Shown in pieces: positions 1 to 11,950 of a stretch of 64,000 nt of DNA. The position numbers and the translations under genes are program-made. Under the pieces are notes generated by a model. It worked only from the letters and a program-made list of their open reading frames with translations. It ran no database searches and was not told where the DNA came from. The DNA lies in contig JAHQIW010000269.1 of NCBI GenBank assembly GCA_019055375.1, forward strand, positions 62,001 to 126,000. Direction: 5' to 3'. Position 1 is the stretch's first letter; each line of letters opens with the position of its first letter. Origin of the DNA: Parelaphostrongylus tenuis (taxonomy: Eukaryota > Nematoda > Chromadorea > Rhabditida > Metastrongylidae).

Positions 1-180
1 ATTCAGACATATCTTTTGCTGCGATAGCGAAAAAAGCAACAGTCAGCGATACAGTACGGCTGAGATAAAAGAAGGAGCGGGAGCCTCACAAAGGCATAGG
101 CGTTGTTAGAGTTGATTACATATACATAAGCTGCCATTTATTTCTAGATCTCAGCTTATTGTGGCTCTGCATCAAATCTA

Positions 181-556
181 AGAACTGTGATAATGAGAAG
201 AATAGCTTGAGAACTAAAACTTTTTTGAGCTCCACAAGGTTGGCGCCTTTTTCCTGATCGGTTGTTCTTCTTTCTGGTCGATGGAATTTCTTGGATGCTT
301 GTGGCTGACGGTTCGGCAAATACGCCGTTTCTTCAAGGCCGTGCAATCTAGTCTAGGGACTGTTGAGAGTTGTTGAGTCCCTAGACTAGATTGCACGGCT
401 GTGAAGAAGGCGTATTTGCCGTAACGTCAGCCACAAGCAACCAAGAAAATCCATCGACCGGAAAGAAGAACAATCGATCGGGAAAAAGATACCAACATAG
501 TGAAGCCTAAAATAAAAATCAGTTCTTAAGCTATTCTTCTCAATAACACAGTTATT
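181..556. repeat. Very long hairpin: about 180-bp inverted arms, 14-nt loop
   Basis: Arms 181-361 and 376-556 are reverse complements with scattered mismatches and small bulges. The innermost part is perfect (GTCTAGGGACT against AGTCCCTAGAC), and the loop is GTTGAGAGTTGTTG. Homology stops at the arm ends. Overlapping open frames in the arms are accidental. It could be a fold-back MITE or a dsRNA precursor; no transposase or host gene is attached. Confidence 0.9.
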
Positions 557-1284
557 TTCAGCATGCTGAGGTTTGAAGAAAGTGGGTTTTTCGAGTTGTT
601 ACAAAATCTGAGAACGTTCTGGCACGCCCATTTCTATGAGAAAAAGAATCTTTTAGAGCAATGAAATGTTTTTATCAACGAACACCTGAAATAATTCCAA
701 AAGAAGAATGTCTAAAGCCTAAACGAGGTTGGTACGCTAGGGGCCGTACACCGGTGTTTCGGAGGTTTCGTCCTCCTCGTCGGTGACCCCGCCCCACCAT
801 TAAGCCCTGCATTGTAGCAAGGAGGGGAGGCGTATGTGGTGATGGCATAGCGTGCAATGACACTGGTCCATCACCACTTTTCAGTCGATGGATTTCGGCT
901 GTTAGATCAAAATTGATCCATAAGATCGACTGTTTCTAAAACTTCGCAATAAACATTCAAAATAATCCCAAAAGCAGTGACAGAGCAGTGAAGCGAGTGT
1001 CACAGAGAATGGAGGGGTTCAAGACCGTCCTCAAAAAGGTCATTTGATCACCTCGTTTTTTTTGGAAACATATTCGAAACAGGTGTTCCTGAGTTCATCG
1101 AAATTTGGACCGTTCGAACGCAAAATGACTCTGAAAAACTCAGAATTGGCCAAGTGGAGTGTCCGAAACATTGTCAGTAATAAACTGAAGCGGCGCACTT
1201 ATAAGATCGCTCATATATATTTTCTATGCAAAAAGCTAAGAAAAACGTCTTTGAAGGCTCTCTGAATAATTTGTTTGATAGCTG
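557..1284. other. No gene recognised
   Basis: Only short chance frames. A GC-richer patch near 720-840 has no coding or RNA signature that I can name. Confidence 0.5.
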
Positions 1285-1900
1285 GTGCTCGTTTGTCGAA
1301 TGTGGTTTTTACGAATGCGAAGAGATGCACGGTCGAAGCGCTCCACAGTCGCCAGAATCGACGTTAACTTTTCGAGAGGGTCAGCAGAATCCTCAGTAGG
1401 AAAACTGACACACTTCAGTGATTTTCAGGGCCTTTGTGATGGTCTGCGTAGGCATTTGAGTCACCGGAAAGACGCCATTAGTTTTCATCAACAGAGGCGT
1501 CAAAACCAACACTGCCAGCTATCAGCAGCAAGTTTTACGGGGCGTACTGGAGTCATGGAGTATTCGACACTTTGGCACCGACGGATTTGCGTTTCAGCAG
1601 AACAGGGCTCCTGCGTAATCAGCCAGCTCGACTGCCATCTTTCAAGAGCTGTTTCCAGGCTTCTGGAGCAACGACATATGGCCATAGACTTGCCGGATTT
1701 CAACCCGGTGAATTACTCCGCTTGGTCTATACTAGAGGAAAAAAGTCTCTTAATTGATTGAAAAAGAAATATTCGCTATACTACCATAAACGCGCTTAAA
1801 GCGGTTTTACACGCATTTAGGACGGAATTACGGTGGAAAAGTGTGCGAGCATTGTGGTGAAGGTTCAGTGGTCTTGTTGTTTTGATCTGCTGCCAACTCG
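1285..1900 (+). mobile_element. Mariner-type transposase relic
   Basis: In two overlapping frames the plus strand shows QNQHCQLSAAS, TDLRFSRTGLLRNQPARL (compare FTFQQDSAPAH) and then LPDFNPVNYSAWSILEEKSL, matching the SPDLNPLDYSVWSILE block around the third catalytic aspartate of mariner transposases. It continues as TINALKAVLHAFRTEL. The N-terminal half and the inverted ends were not found, so this is a decayed fragment. Confidence 0.75.
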
Positions 1901-2099
1901 TGTCTCGCAACGGACAAGAGAGCAAAGTTCAAATCCTTCATATGTTATACCAAACAACCTGTAATATACATATATCACTATAACAAGAGTACAATAATAA
2001 TATATTCATGATTAGGACATATCGTTATGCGAACATATGACTGCCAATATGAGTGATGTATTAATGAGATGTATCGTCATCTGACGATCCTGCGAATGA

Positions 2100-2600
2100 T
2101 AAGAAGCAAGCGACAGTGTTATGGTAAGTGGTGTCATTGTAGCTGACAGTGCTGTGGTAAGCGGCGATGTTATGGTAACTGACGGAGCATGATTAGGAGG
2201 CGCAGCCCGTTTGGGTTGTTATGCTCGCCCCGGAATAACAAGCCAACGGTGGGATCCAGTGGGTAAGTGTATAGTGTCAGCAGTGGGGTCACTACCGATT
2301 ATATATGGGCAGAATCCCTTAACCGCGGTGGTGGGCCGAGCATAGCTTAAGTGAGTTCGCTCCGCCACGGAAGCGCTATGTTCCGCTCACAATTCTAGTG
2401 AGTTCATTCAAGAATTATTTGAACACAACCTCATGATAGCAATTAGGTACACGACAACGAGATTGTGTGGAGAGAGATCAATAATGGATCGATTATGATT
2501 TGAGCTGAGGCGGTCCGGATGAAGTCAAAGGACCGTTCGGATGTTGCCCCGTGATCGAATTAACTGTTGAGGTTGGTGGCAGCTGGGTGCCGCCCTCGCC
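2100..2600. other. GC-richer non-coding island with short imperfect tandem repeats
   Basis: From 2100 to 2175 the words GTTATGGTAA and GCTGACAGTG recur in imperfect tandem. From 2190 to 2600 the sequence is clearly richer in G+C than its surroundings (for example AACCGCGGTGGTGGGCCGAG) without a long frame. It looks like an old repeat or a retroelement end, but no family is recognised. Confidence 0.4.
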
Positions 2601-3835
2601 ACTTGGACCATTTTCTGTCCAAGGTCCTCGAACCTCTGCGATACCACTTGCTCTCTAAGATAATGGACCATCTGCGTTGCCTTAATTATCATGTAATTCC
2701 CGAAAAGATAGCAGAACTCCTTTGGGAGGTTGCTATAAGCATTGTTGAAATTTTTGCAAGCGACTTCCTAAATGTTTAGAGGTCAAAGACGATTTTGAGA
2801 ATTTGTAATAAAATTTTCTGTTTGCTGTTATAGCCTGTTGATCTGATAAACGTAGTTATTCCATCAATTTAATAAATTTATTTGTTTATGCAGTACAGTA
2901 CTGTCTAGTCTCTTCCAAAGGATAGTGAAATCAAGCACAAGGATGTAATATATGGGCAAAACTAAGACCTCAGGTGAGTTTGAACACATCATCACTTTCT
3001 TGAAGATCACTTGCTATTTACTACATTAACCGACGAACTTGTGCTGCCACTATCTCAGCTCCACTCTCTCTTTCTTTGATCTTGTTTTCGATAACAATTG
3101 ATTAGCTATCTGTACGGAGATGGGAAAAAATTTCTTCTTCGGCTCACTATTATTTGTTAACTCAATATTAGCACTATGCCAATACCTTGTCCAATATATA
3201 TGCTGTGTAAAGCATGGCCTCTTGAGAATTTATTTTACGATGAGAGACTATTATAGATGCTGAAGAGAGTATGAAGAATGAATAGTCTGTTAAGTAAAAA
3301 AAACGTGCATGTGGCTCTGGATTCAGCTTTTAGGAAGAACTGGTCACATGTTGAATCACTGAGAAACTCCTTCTGAGTGACTTGATGCTAAGAGAATATG
3401 TTTATACTGATGGAATTGATATATCTTTTTTTAAAATTTTTTCAGAGTGAGGATAGTTCTACCAAGCCTCTAAATGTGACACTTTAGCTGTCAGAAATGA
3501 CCTCTTGTTGATGAGTGAGTATATTTTTTGTTAAAGCTTTGAATTAATATCACAGTAGACCTTAAGTAATTTTCATGCAATTTTCCGTTGCTTTCGTCCC
3601 TGTAAGCCTTACCCAGCTAACTACATTATGGCCAGTATTAGCGATGAAAACATTCCTTTAATTTTGAGCACAGAAGAAATGATCTTGAGTCTTTTTTATT
3701 CGTAAATCTCGTAATCACTAATATGAAGAAAGAAGATAGGTCAAAATATATCACATTGCACACTTTAATTTAACCTACTGCTTTACTCTGGCGAGTCAAC
3801 TTCAATGTTTGTTCGAAACACATCACAGTTCGATT

Positions 3836-3970
3836 TCAGTTTCCGCCGTCAGTGACGGATGCCGAGAAGAAAGTGCGACCCATATGGACTCGGTGCCAGC
3901 ATTCGAACCGCTCTGTTTAGTACACTTTGCCACATCGCTTTCGGCCAATTCGCCAGATAATACTTGTGGT
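3836..3970 (-). pseudogene. Copy E: orphan last exon of the secreted protein family
   Basis: The minus strand reads ANWPKAMWQSVLNRAVRML in one frame, then loses frame at an extra T before the end of the signature, with another single-base loss near its 5' end. It is nearest to copy C exon 5. No exons 1-4 are present nearby. It lies inside the 3.7-6.2 kb segment that matches the copy C locus, so it is a remnant of a duplicated gene from which the other exons were deleted. Confidence 0.7.
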
Positions 3971-4433
3971 CTAAACAGATTTTCTTTAGTTTCTGACAAT
4001 GATTGCCGTTCATTTTCCAAAACGCTCTAAATCATACCTAGCAGATGGAATTGTTCATCATTCTCAGAAAAGATGTGGAGAAAACTTATTCGAAAGAATT
4101 ATCGAATTCAAAGGTTTAGTTTTTAGCGGTGCTATTAATGTTGATTTTTTCTTTATTGAGAAATATTCTCTAGTAATTATCCATAATCTGTTTGCTTCAG
4201 TTTTTATAAACTGACAAACCAGTTATGCATTTATTGATGCCTATGATAGATTCTGCTTAGAACTTTTCAAGATAGTGTTTGATATGAGAACCCACCCATT
4301 TTTGCTAGACTCAAGACAACTTCGTGCCAAATAATTCTGTTTCTTTTCTGAATTGTGGAATACTCTGTGGAATAATTTGTGGAATAATTCTGTTCACATG
4401 TTCATTATTCGACTGCTTTTGAACCTCTTTTTT

Positions 4434-4540
4434 TGAAAGCTCAATATATTGAGAGGTTGATTAAGTCGAAGATCTAGGTTTTTTTCTGAAAGCTGCAAAT
4501 ATTGAGAGGTTGATTCAGCCGAAGATCTAGGTTTTTATCA
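4434..4540 (+). repeat. Tandem duplication of a unit of about 53 bp
   Basis: Two adjacent copies each contain GAAAGCT, TATTGAGAGGTTGATT and CGAAGATCTAGGTTTTT. The first is 4434-4488 and the second 4489-4540, with a few differences. Non-coding. Confidence 0.85.
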
Positions 4541-6476
4541 ATGGCTCAAGTATACGTTTAGGCGACCTCGCTCGCCTCATCAGAGCCACACTCCCCAGTA
4601 TGCACCTCTACATATTAGGGAGAACAGGAGACAGTCTCCTTCCCTATTAAGTAGGATGGCTTGTAAGGACGTGTGGTTCTGCCGAGGCGAGTGAGATCGT
4701 CAAAACGTCTGTTCACATGATCTGCGACGAAACAGGTCGGTGGGTAGCATTACCCGTTTCTGCTGATCTAATGCAGTATTGTATTCAATGTTCACGGAAA
4801 ATGATGTAGAGCAGCTGCTCCTTGTTTAGGCATTCAGTAAAACGAAATGATACTGCTAGAACACAGTATGACTTATACAGTCTGTTCGGCGTTCATGCGA
4901 TCATAGCAGAACAGATGATCTCGCAATGTGGTATCTTTGATTTTCTTATTGGCAAAACAGACAAACCAGATTTATTGGGCTTCCGAGTGAGATAATCCCG
5001 CTAACATACTGGAGATCAGAAGAAGTTTTCTTTCTCCGGCTACAAATGTGCTGTAATTCGCATTAAGAAAAGCTTTTCGTTTACAACTTTGTACTGTAAA
5101 ACTCTAAGTAAAAAGGTTTTTAGAATAGTAGGCACAAGCCGGCGTTTTATAAATAGTAGTTCTTCAAACTGACCAATGAGTTTTTCGACTATCCAATCAA
5201 TCTGTTGGATGACTAATGTACGATCTTCTTTGATATTAGTAAGCACTTCCCCAACCGTTTAAGTTGATGACACAATAAAATTGTTCACCGCTTGTTCCTA
5301 TTCAACTAGAAACGGTTACCTTAAAGAGTCGCTCTGAAAAAGAACCCCAATGCATGGAAGTCTCCATTTAGCAGTAACATTTCTCGATAAAGCAGCTTTT
5401 ATCGGCCGACAAGTAGACTAATTTAGATGGCATTACTATGGTAGCCCGTGTTTGTAATCGGAGGAGTGTTACTACCTGAAAAATAGGAAATCGAATTTCT
5501 ACCGCCTAGTCTACACCGATTCACGTCTAAATATACGTAATAGTCGGATTTGAATGCTTATTTTGAAAGCTGACGTTTCAGAGTTCCTAGATAACCCTCA
5601 AAACATCTGAGGAACTAAGAATCGCTGAGGAGTTTGTAAATTTTAACACATAAAAAATGATACTTTACTATGAAATATCCAATAAAAGTTTTGTACTGTC
5701 TGCACACCGCAATGAAGTTATGAGAAATTGGTGATCCATATACATTCACTTCTACGAAGAATTTGGAACGTTTCGAGGGTGAATTAAGAAGCGTTTACTC
5801 AGAGTCACGCCAGTCACGTTCTTGAGAAGGTCCATTTTTAGACTCTATACACTTTTATCTTCTAAAGTTGAGGAATTCTATGCGAAGCGACAAAGCATGA
5901 TAAATCATTGTAATTACTTCTCCTGCAACCGATTTTGACCGGATTTCGCTTTGCTCCCTCATACTGGAAGGCGATTTTATCATGAGGCTTGCATTCGCGC
6001 GAAATCTCATTCGCATGATGTGGCAACGACGAGAATATTACATTTCGCCTTTGTAGTTTGAATTTTTCAAAGATTTTGGGTGCACTTCGCCTTGACAAAA
6101 ATATGTAATATCACTACGAAAACTTCTACGAATATATTTTTGGTGAAAAAAGCGCACATCTAAAAACAGCGTCTCTAATGGAAAGAGCATCTCCTTGAGA
6201 AAAGAGCATATATTTCTTATGGACTATCTATTTATCATTTTAACGTCTGCTTTGTAGGAGTGTAACTCGGAAATTCTATCCCACAATTTGAAACTACTAA
6301 AATATTTCATGGAGTTATATCTAATTTCCAGCGAAAGTAGGCATAGACAGAGTGCGCGCTCATAATTGTGTAGAGTACTTCTTGGAGAAAATGTATATCT
6401 TTGACATATGTTTCCATAACGTCCTGCTGATGTCACAGATTTTTCGCTCAGAATAGTTATTTGACAATAGCATTTT

Positions 6477-6590
6477 ATGATCCTAAGAGAATTGTGTAGT
6501 AAGCAAAAACACTACCTCAGGCGGGAATCGAATCCGCGTTTCATCCATACGGGGCGCGTGCTACTACCACTACACCACCTAGGCACACTT
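6477..6590 (-). mobile_element. tRNA-like SINE unit, sister of the one at 6791-6858
   Basis: The minus strand has box A-like GGTGGTGTAGTGGTAGTAGC and box B GATTCGATTCC, then CCGCCTGAGG and a tail ending TTCTCTTAGGA, the same tail motif as the neighbouring element on the opposite strand. The two tRNA-like heads thus lie about 200 bp apart on opposite strands. Confidence 0.7.
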
Positions 6591-6718
6591 GCAGCACCAC
6601 TCATTCTCCAACATCTCTATGTTAGCTATCAGCCACCATTCTTTGACAGGTTTAGTTGGTTATGCGATATCGCTTTATAAACTCAGTTGAGTTGACAGCC
6701 ATTGTGATAAGTAATCTT

Positions 6719-6944
6719 CGAAATTTCTAGTATTTGTTGCATTTTTTGCAGTGTTATGAACATTCGTATATTCCTAAGAGAATTGAGAATTTGTGACGTT
6801 GTGTAGAGCACGCTTCCCTGGGTAGAAGGAAACGCGGGTTACATTCCCGTCTGAGGCCATATTTTTGCCCACCTCTCAGTTCTCTTAGGAATAGATTAAT
6901 GTTCGTAACACTGAGATAAATGGAGTAAATTACTAGAAATTTCG
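6719..6944 (+). mobile_element. Fold-back element with a tRNA-like core
   Basis: Imperfect inverted arms of about 70 bp (6719-6788 and 6873-6944, both containing CGAAATTTCTAGTA at the outer end and TTCCTAAGAGAA at the inner end) enclose a tRNA-like core at 6791-6858. The core has box A-like GTTGTGTAGAGCACG and a box B-like GGGTTACATTCCC. No normal acceptor stem forms. Confidence 0.75.
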
Positions 6945-8570
6945 AATTTTATATAATCATCATCGATCAACATTTTACGCAGTTTACGCTTCTTACATAG
7001 GATTTGCACTTCTGACATATGAACGCAGTTATTGCATTCTGAAATGATCAACATATAGGACTTCCTAAGATAATCAGATTACATATCATTAGCAATAAAA
7101 TGCTATATGCAAAACGTACCTATAGTAGACAGTTTCTAAGCCAATTACGTCACTGGATATATTATAATTCGCTAGGAGAGGTTAAATAAAGAAAACTCTG
7201 CTTGATCAGGTATTCTTTCCATTTGCGGCCTAAGGAACTAATGATATGTCTTGTCTTGAGTGCATGCACAGCGCAAATTATGTTTACGATTCGTCTAGCG
7301 CTAAGAAGAAAAATTCTAAGGAGAAAGTATGAACTATGGACTTATGACTACACATTACAAACAGTTGAAAACTCTAGATTCATCGTCATCCATTTTGCAG
7401 TCGTGGTCAGGCCAATATTTTCACAGAATCACTCGATTCTTTGCGAAATTTGTTGTCCCATTTGTGGCTCTAAACCTTCACAGACATGTAAAGGTCTGAT
7501 TCACAAAGAACTCTGTAAGCTGTGGAGAAAGTTCTGTTCTTATTTGATGCACAATATGCTGGAGAAGTGATGAATATTAATTGATGTAGGTAAAAATTAA
7601 GCTACTAGTGACAATGCTGTTCTCTGCAGTATCTCAATATATTTAGTAGTTCTACGAGCCTAAAGGAGCTACGAAAAGCATATAATAGTGGGAAACGATT
7701 TTTTCCTTGATATAACTAAAATAGCGAAACTGTGAAGGAAATGTTATCGAAAGTCACGTGGAATAAACGACTCGTCATAGAGATCGCCCATGCTGCATCG
7801 TTCTTGTACAGCAAAGGGCAAATAGAAAGTTTGAGACGGTTCTCTGTAATAAACCACTACAGTTACGAATTGTTTGCTCTGAGAATGAAATTGCGCAAGC
7901 TAATTAATTTGTGGTGCTCTACACAACTTGATATTTCCCTCTTAGGCTTTTTTGATTTTTCGTAAAAACGTAATGCAGTAGTAGTATAAACTCATATGCC
8001 AGCATTATGCAGTAACAAAATGAAGGTGATATGACCACTTGTGTGAATATCACGAGGCCACAGAGAAAAACAAGTATCGCTAATTATAATAACCGCAAAC
8101 GAAAGAGAATTGTAATAACGGCAAACGAAAGAGAAGACTGTAAAATTCACAACTTATCTATGAAGACTTCAACATCACTACCTATGCAGTTTGTTTACTA
8201 AGCCGGAATGAGAAAAAAGATTGAACGTTCAATTGGGCCCCTCGTTTCATTTTGCCTATGATTATTCATTTTTTAGATTCATTCACGTTCAAGCTCGTTT
8301 AGTGAATACATGTCTGTCGGTAACTGGTGGCAAAGTCATTTATGATGAACAGAATCTTATTGAGACTTTCGACTTCAGAAAAAACGTTTTGATTTGCCGA
8401 TTGCGCAGAAGCAGCTACGAATAGAGAGCAGATCATTCTTGCCTCCTTCTAAATTAGCTGAAGTAGTAGGTTGGTTGTTCCATCAAATCTCGAAAATATC
8501 ATCCAGTTCTGCTCACTTTTTCGAATGCTCGTGGAAGTTAATATCTTTCAAATTGCACTCATTTAATCAC
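6945..8570. other. No gene recognised
   Basis: The longest frame is 122 codons at 7202-7570. It has a cysteine-rich end (CEICCPICGS) but no start context, signal peptide or partner exon, so I do not call it. Confidence 0.5.
8086..8138 (+). repeat. Two-copy tandem repeat of about 27 bp
   Basis: AATAACCGCAAACGAAAGAG is followed at once by a second copy with AATAACGGCAAACGAAAGAG. Nothing else is recognised here. Confidence 0.8.
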
Positions 8571-8700
8571 AAGAGTGCTGAGATAGCAAAGCTTAGAACC
8601 CCGTGGTGGCTTCGAACCAACGATCACCTTTTCCGAGCGTCTACTAAGTTGCTCAGTGCATCAGCGAGCTGCTCACTCTGCTTTGCTATTAGCCATGTCA
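8570..8700 (-). mobile_element. tRNA-like SINE unit between short inverted arms
   Basis: The minus strand shows GAGCAACTTAGTAGACG as a box A-like element and GGTTCGAAGCC as a good box B. The unit is flanked by a perfect 10-bp inverted repeat, ATAGCAAAGC at 8583-8592 and GCTTTGCTAT at 8680-8689. Not a functional tRNA because the ends do not pair as an acceptor stem. Confidence 0.65.
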
Positions 8701-9120
8701 TGACCATGTTTCTTACACTTTGTTTGGCGCATTCTCTGCCGTGCGCCGCTCTGAGTGGTCGGTTAAAAACTCTCTACTTCTATTATTTATTGATCTCGGT
8801 CCTAATTTCACGTTCCACATTAACTAGTAGGATTCCGACTAGAGGATCAGTTTCTAAAAAGAAATTTCTCGGATTCGACATGATCGAAACCTGTCTTTTC
8901 TGTTCCAAGACATCTTTGATCTGTCGGTCAACTTTTTCTCATTCCTACTTTGCTTATCAAATCGATCTCAATATCATTTTCAAATCAACTGGGAAGAAAT
9001 CCGAAGGCTAGACGGGAGGCCGAAGCAATTTCTTAGAAACGGCATTATCAAGACCTGAAAACACTCATGCGAGGCTAGATCAAGTATCCAAGGAATATCG
9101 ATTTGCATAACTAGCAATAG

Positions 9121-11950
9121 GTCAGCCTCAGTACCCCCGTACACTGGGTGCTTCCGTCTATGACGTCAGACGGTGGGACAACCGGTGGAAGTCCACAAAA
9201 TCACGCGATACGTAGGATACGAGGGACGCCATTGGAACCGGATCTGTTGAACACGCTAACCACACGCTTGGAGATTGCTTCTTACTCTGAACGTGTGATG
9301 CAGGAACACTCTACTGACACCGACCTTCACGCATTTCTTAATGCATCGAGCTGCATAAAATTTCATGTGACTGTCGTACAAGAAACGAAAAACAAGGAGA
9401 CCAACATAAGCCAATCAAACAATGGGGCGCACGTAATTCGCGGAGAAGAGTGCCATCACGAAATGTCGAGGATGTAGGCTTTGTCATTCACCCATCTATT
9501 ACCCATTCTCGTCGACTAATCCAAACTCTTTTTTCCATGCTTAGCTATTCTCCCACTACAGCTAAAGCATAATAAGGAAATTACTATCATCAACTGTTAC
9601 GCAGCGACCGCTGCAGCTGATGACCACAAACTGGATGCGTTTTACCATTATTTGAAGTAAGCTATCAAAAATAGTAAAGCGTACTAAAAGTTCGCTGTCA
9701 AAAACTCCATTATCAGATCAGGCATGGCCAACGAGAGCAAACACAGGAATGGCAAATCTAGGTTAAGGGAAAGAGATGAAAATCGAAACCTTCTCACAAA
9801 CACTCCTGTCCGCAACTCGTCTGTTCTAAGGAAAATCACTTTTCCAGAGGAAAATCCGTTGCTGGACATGGAAGTCTCCTAACGGCACGACAAATGCAAA
9901 AATCGACTATATCCTTGGAAACAGAAGATGGTGCTGCTCAACACATCCGTAGTCCCATTATTCTGTATTGCGTGGATCACTGCCTTCTCTGAACGAAGAT
10001 ACGACATAGCCGTAAGCTAGAAAAGGGTTTATGCTTCGACCAAGGAAAAGTCGTCAAACCGTTGACGGCGAGAACAATTGGAAATGAAATCTTATTCAAC
10101 AATTAGTGATGGATCAAGGATGGTCTGATCAAATACTACGACTCACTTGTCAAAGGACTCAAAAGTTGTGCAGATTTGGGTCTAGTTAAGCAATCCAGAT
10201 GAGCCAATCGCATTTCCTTCATCACGAAGGATTTGCTAAAGGCGAAGGAAGCTGAAGCTTGATCCTAATGTAGCACATCTGGCACGAGCGTATCAAATGC
10301 CAGTTGTAGAAAAAATCTGCCAAAGGTTCCACTTCGGTACCGCCAGAAGAAACTGCTGCAAGCAGCACAAGAAAAGTCTGAAGAAGTGCCGTGGAAAACT
10401 GTGTAATTATAGTGTTCTACTGTTAGCGTTGAATGAAGGTAGAATCATGAAGATCTCTAGCCATGATATGGAACTGATATCGCAAAAATTCTACACCACC
10501 ATTTTCCTTACCATCCCCGTCTCGGATCCCGCTATTCCCACTGGAGAAAAACCGCCCGGGATTGTGCCCTCTGAAGTTCGAGTTGCGATAGAAAACATGT
10601 ACAAAGGCTCAGCTCCAAGACGCGATAACATTAGAAGCCGACCTTCTGCTAGCTGCAAGCTATAATTTCCATGTACTTCTCGCAGCACACATGATATTTC
10701 ACCTTCAAGAGGAAAAAATTCTAAACCAGTGAAGGACGTCGTACGCAGTCATTATCCTTAAAAAAGGTAACCCAGGAATCATCGTGACTATCGTCAAATT
10801 TGTTTGTTGGGCATACTTCATAAGCTTTTTACAAAAGTCAACCTTCTGCGCATATCGAGATCTTTGGATGAGGCACAACCAATTGAGCAAGCAAAATTTC
10901 GACTGAAATTCTGCCGCATGTATCACATCCAAACTGTGTCGAGGGTCATAGAAGTCTGTAAGGAATAACACCTGCCCTTAATCCTAACTTTGACCAACTA
11001 CGAAAAAACATTTGACATCGTCAAAGTAAACGCAGTCCCATGAGCGATTGTCCATCAGTTGATGGTTCCGTCCTACACAAGAACTTTACCAGGCTGCTAT
11101 CAAATCTGTACCACGAACATACAGCTTCTACATTGACCTCTTACCATACCCGTTCGAATGGGCTTCGGTAAGGCGATACGCTTTCGCCGAAGTTCTTCAC
11201 CGTCGCACTGCAGAGAATAATGAAGTTGCTCGAATGGGACGAAAAGGGCGTACGCATCAATGGAAAGTTCTTGTCAAACCTTCGTTTTGAGGATGACACT
11301 GTCTCTTTCTCAAAAAGCACTAGTGAAGCAGAGACGATATTCAAAGTTGGCAAAACGGGAGAAAAATTCGGACTACATATAAATTGGATAAGGAAACAGT
11401 TCACCAAAAACCAATGGTGCAATGAAGGACATATCAAACTGGATGGTTCTACAAATATGGAGACCTCCCCATACGTGCACCTTAGTCGTTTCTCTGAATA
11501 TTTAGAACAATATGGAGGAGGAAACTTGACAGAAGAAGAAGAGCAGCGTAGGACCTATGCACCTATGCGAGTCCCCGAAAGAAGCCACCTATCAAATAAC
11601 GGACTTTAATTTACGCGTTAACTTTTTCGATTCAGCAGCGCTCCCGGAGCTCTGCTATGCAGCAGAGACGTGGGCTGATACTTTGACTACGTCAAGACTA
11701 CTGCGAAGGACTCAAAGAGCGCTTGAACGATCTCTTCTGAAAACCAGTCGGCGCTCAAAACACAGCCGGCTTTCGTAGCTCTCATCTCCGGAAGCTATCG
11801 AATCTTCGCCACCCAGAGAACAAGCATCAATGCGAAACACAGATGGGCCATCCATGTAGTAAGAAGATCAGACGACAGATGGTCGAAACAAACTAGAGTG
11901 GAGTCTACGAGAATGTATCCGTCCCCGAGTACGGCCACTTAGGCAGACGT
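9121..11950 (+). mobile_element. Older RTE-type LINE of a second subfamily, heavily degraded
   Basis: Frames in series on the plus strand: a 5' part at 9148-9477 (NHAIRRIRGTPLEPDLLN, then VQETKNKETN from the endonuclease start), an endonuclease remnant near 9600-9960, a linker and start of reverse transcriptase at 10297-10665 (FYTTIF, then GTAPGPD-like GSAPRRD), a catalytic block at 11220-11609 (GVRINGKFLSNLRFEDDTVSF) and a tail at 11557-11778 (LPELCYAAETWADT). The sequence differs from the other two RTE elements and resembles a separate RTE lineage. Stops and shifts are frequent, so it is inactive. Confidence 0.85.

Larger units (their letters stand above)
3700..6200 (+). repeat. Left copy of a diverged segmental duplication
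   Basis: Many blocks match 37.5-41.45 kb in the same order and orientation: around 3770 with 37550, 4040 with 38130, 4210 with 38265, 4380 with 39755, 4830 with 40090, 5120 with 40330, 5420 with 40635, 5700 with 40920 and 5980-6150 with 41260-41430. The blocks are diverged by substitutions and small indels. Relative to the right copy, about 0.3 kb holding exon 4 and about 1.35 kb holding exons 1-3 of the gene are absent. It contains no intact gene. Confidence 0.7.

Noticed and set aside
1500..1703. Minus-strand frames overlapping the mariner relic and RTE elements (for example 13322-13591 or 47980-48168)
   Set aside because: They are antisense readings of transposase or reverse transcriptase sequence and carry no signal of their own.
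6477..6590. A functional tRNA gene
   Set aside because: Boxes A and B are present but no seven-pair acceptor stem or clean anticodon arm can be formed, and a sister repeat with the same tail lies next to it. The same reasoning applies to the other tRNA-like units.
8394..9011. A 205-codon open frame on the plus strand
   Set aside because: It runs straight through a tRNA-like repeat, has no domain, signal peptide or splice partner, and its composition is that of random frames here.
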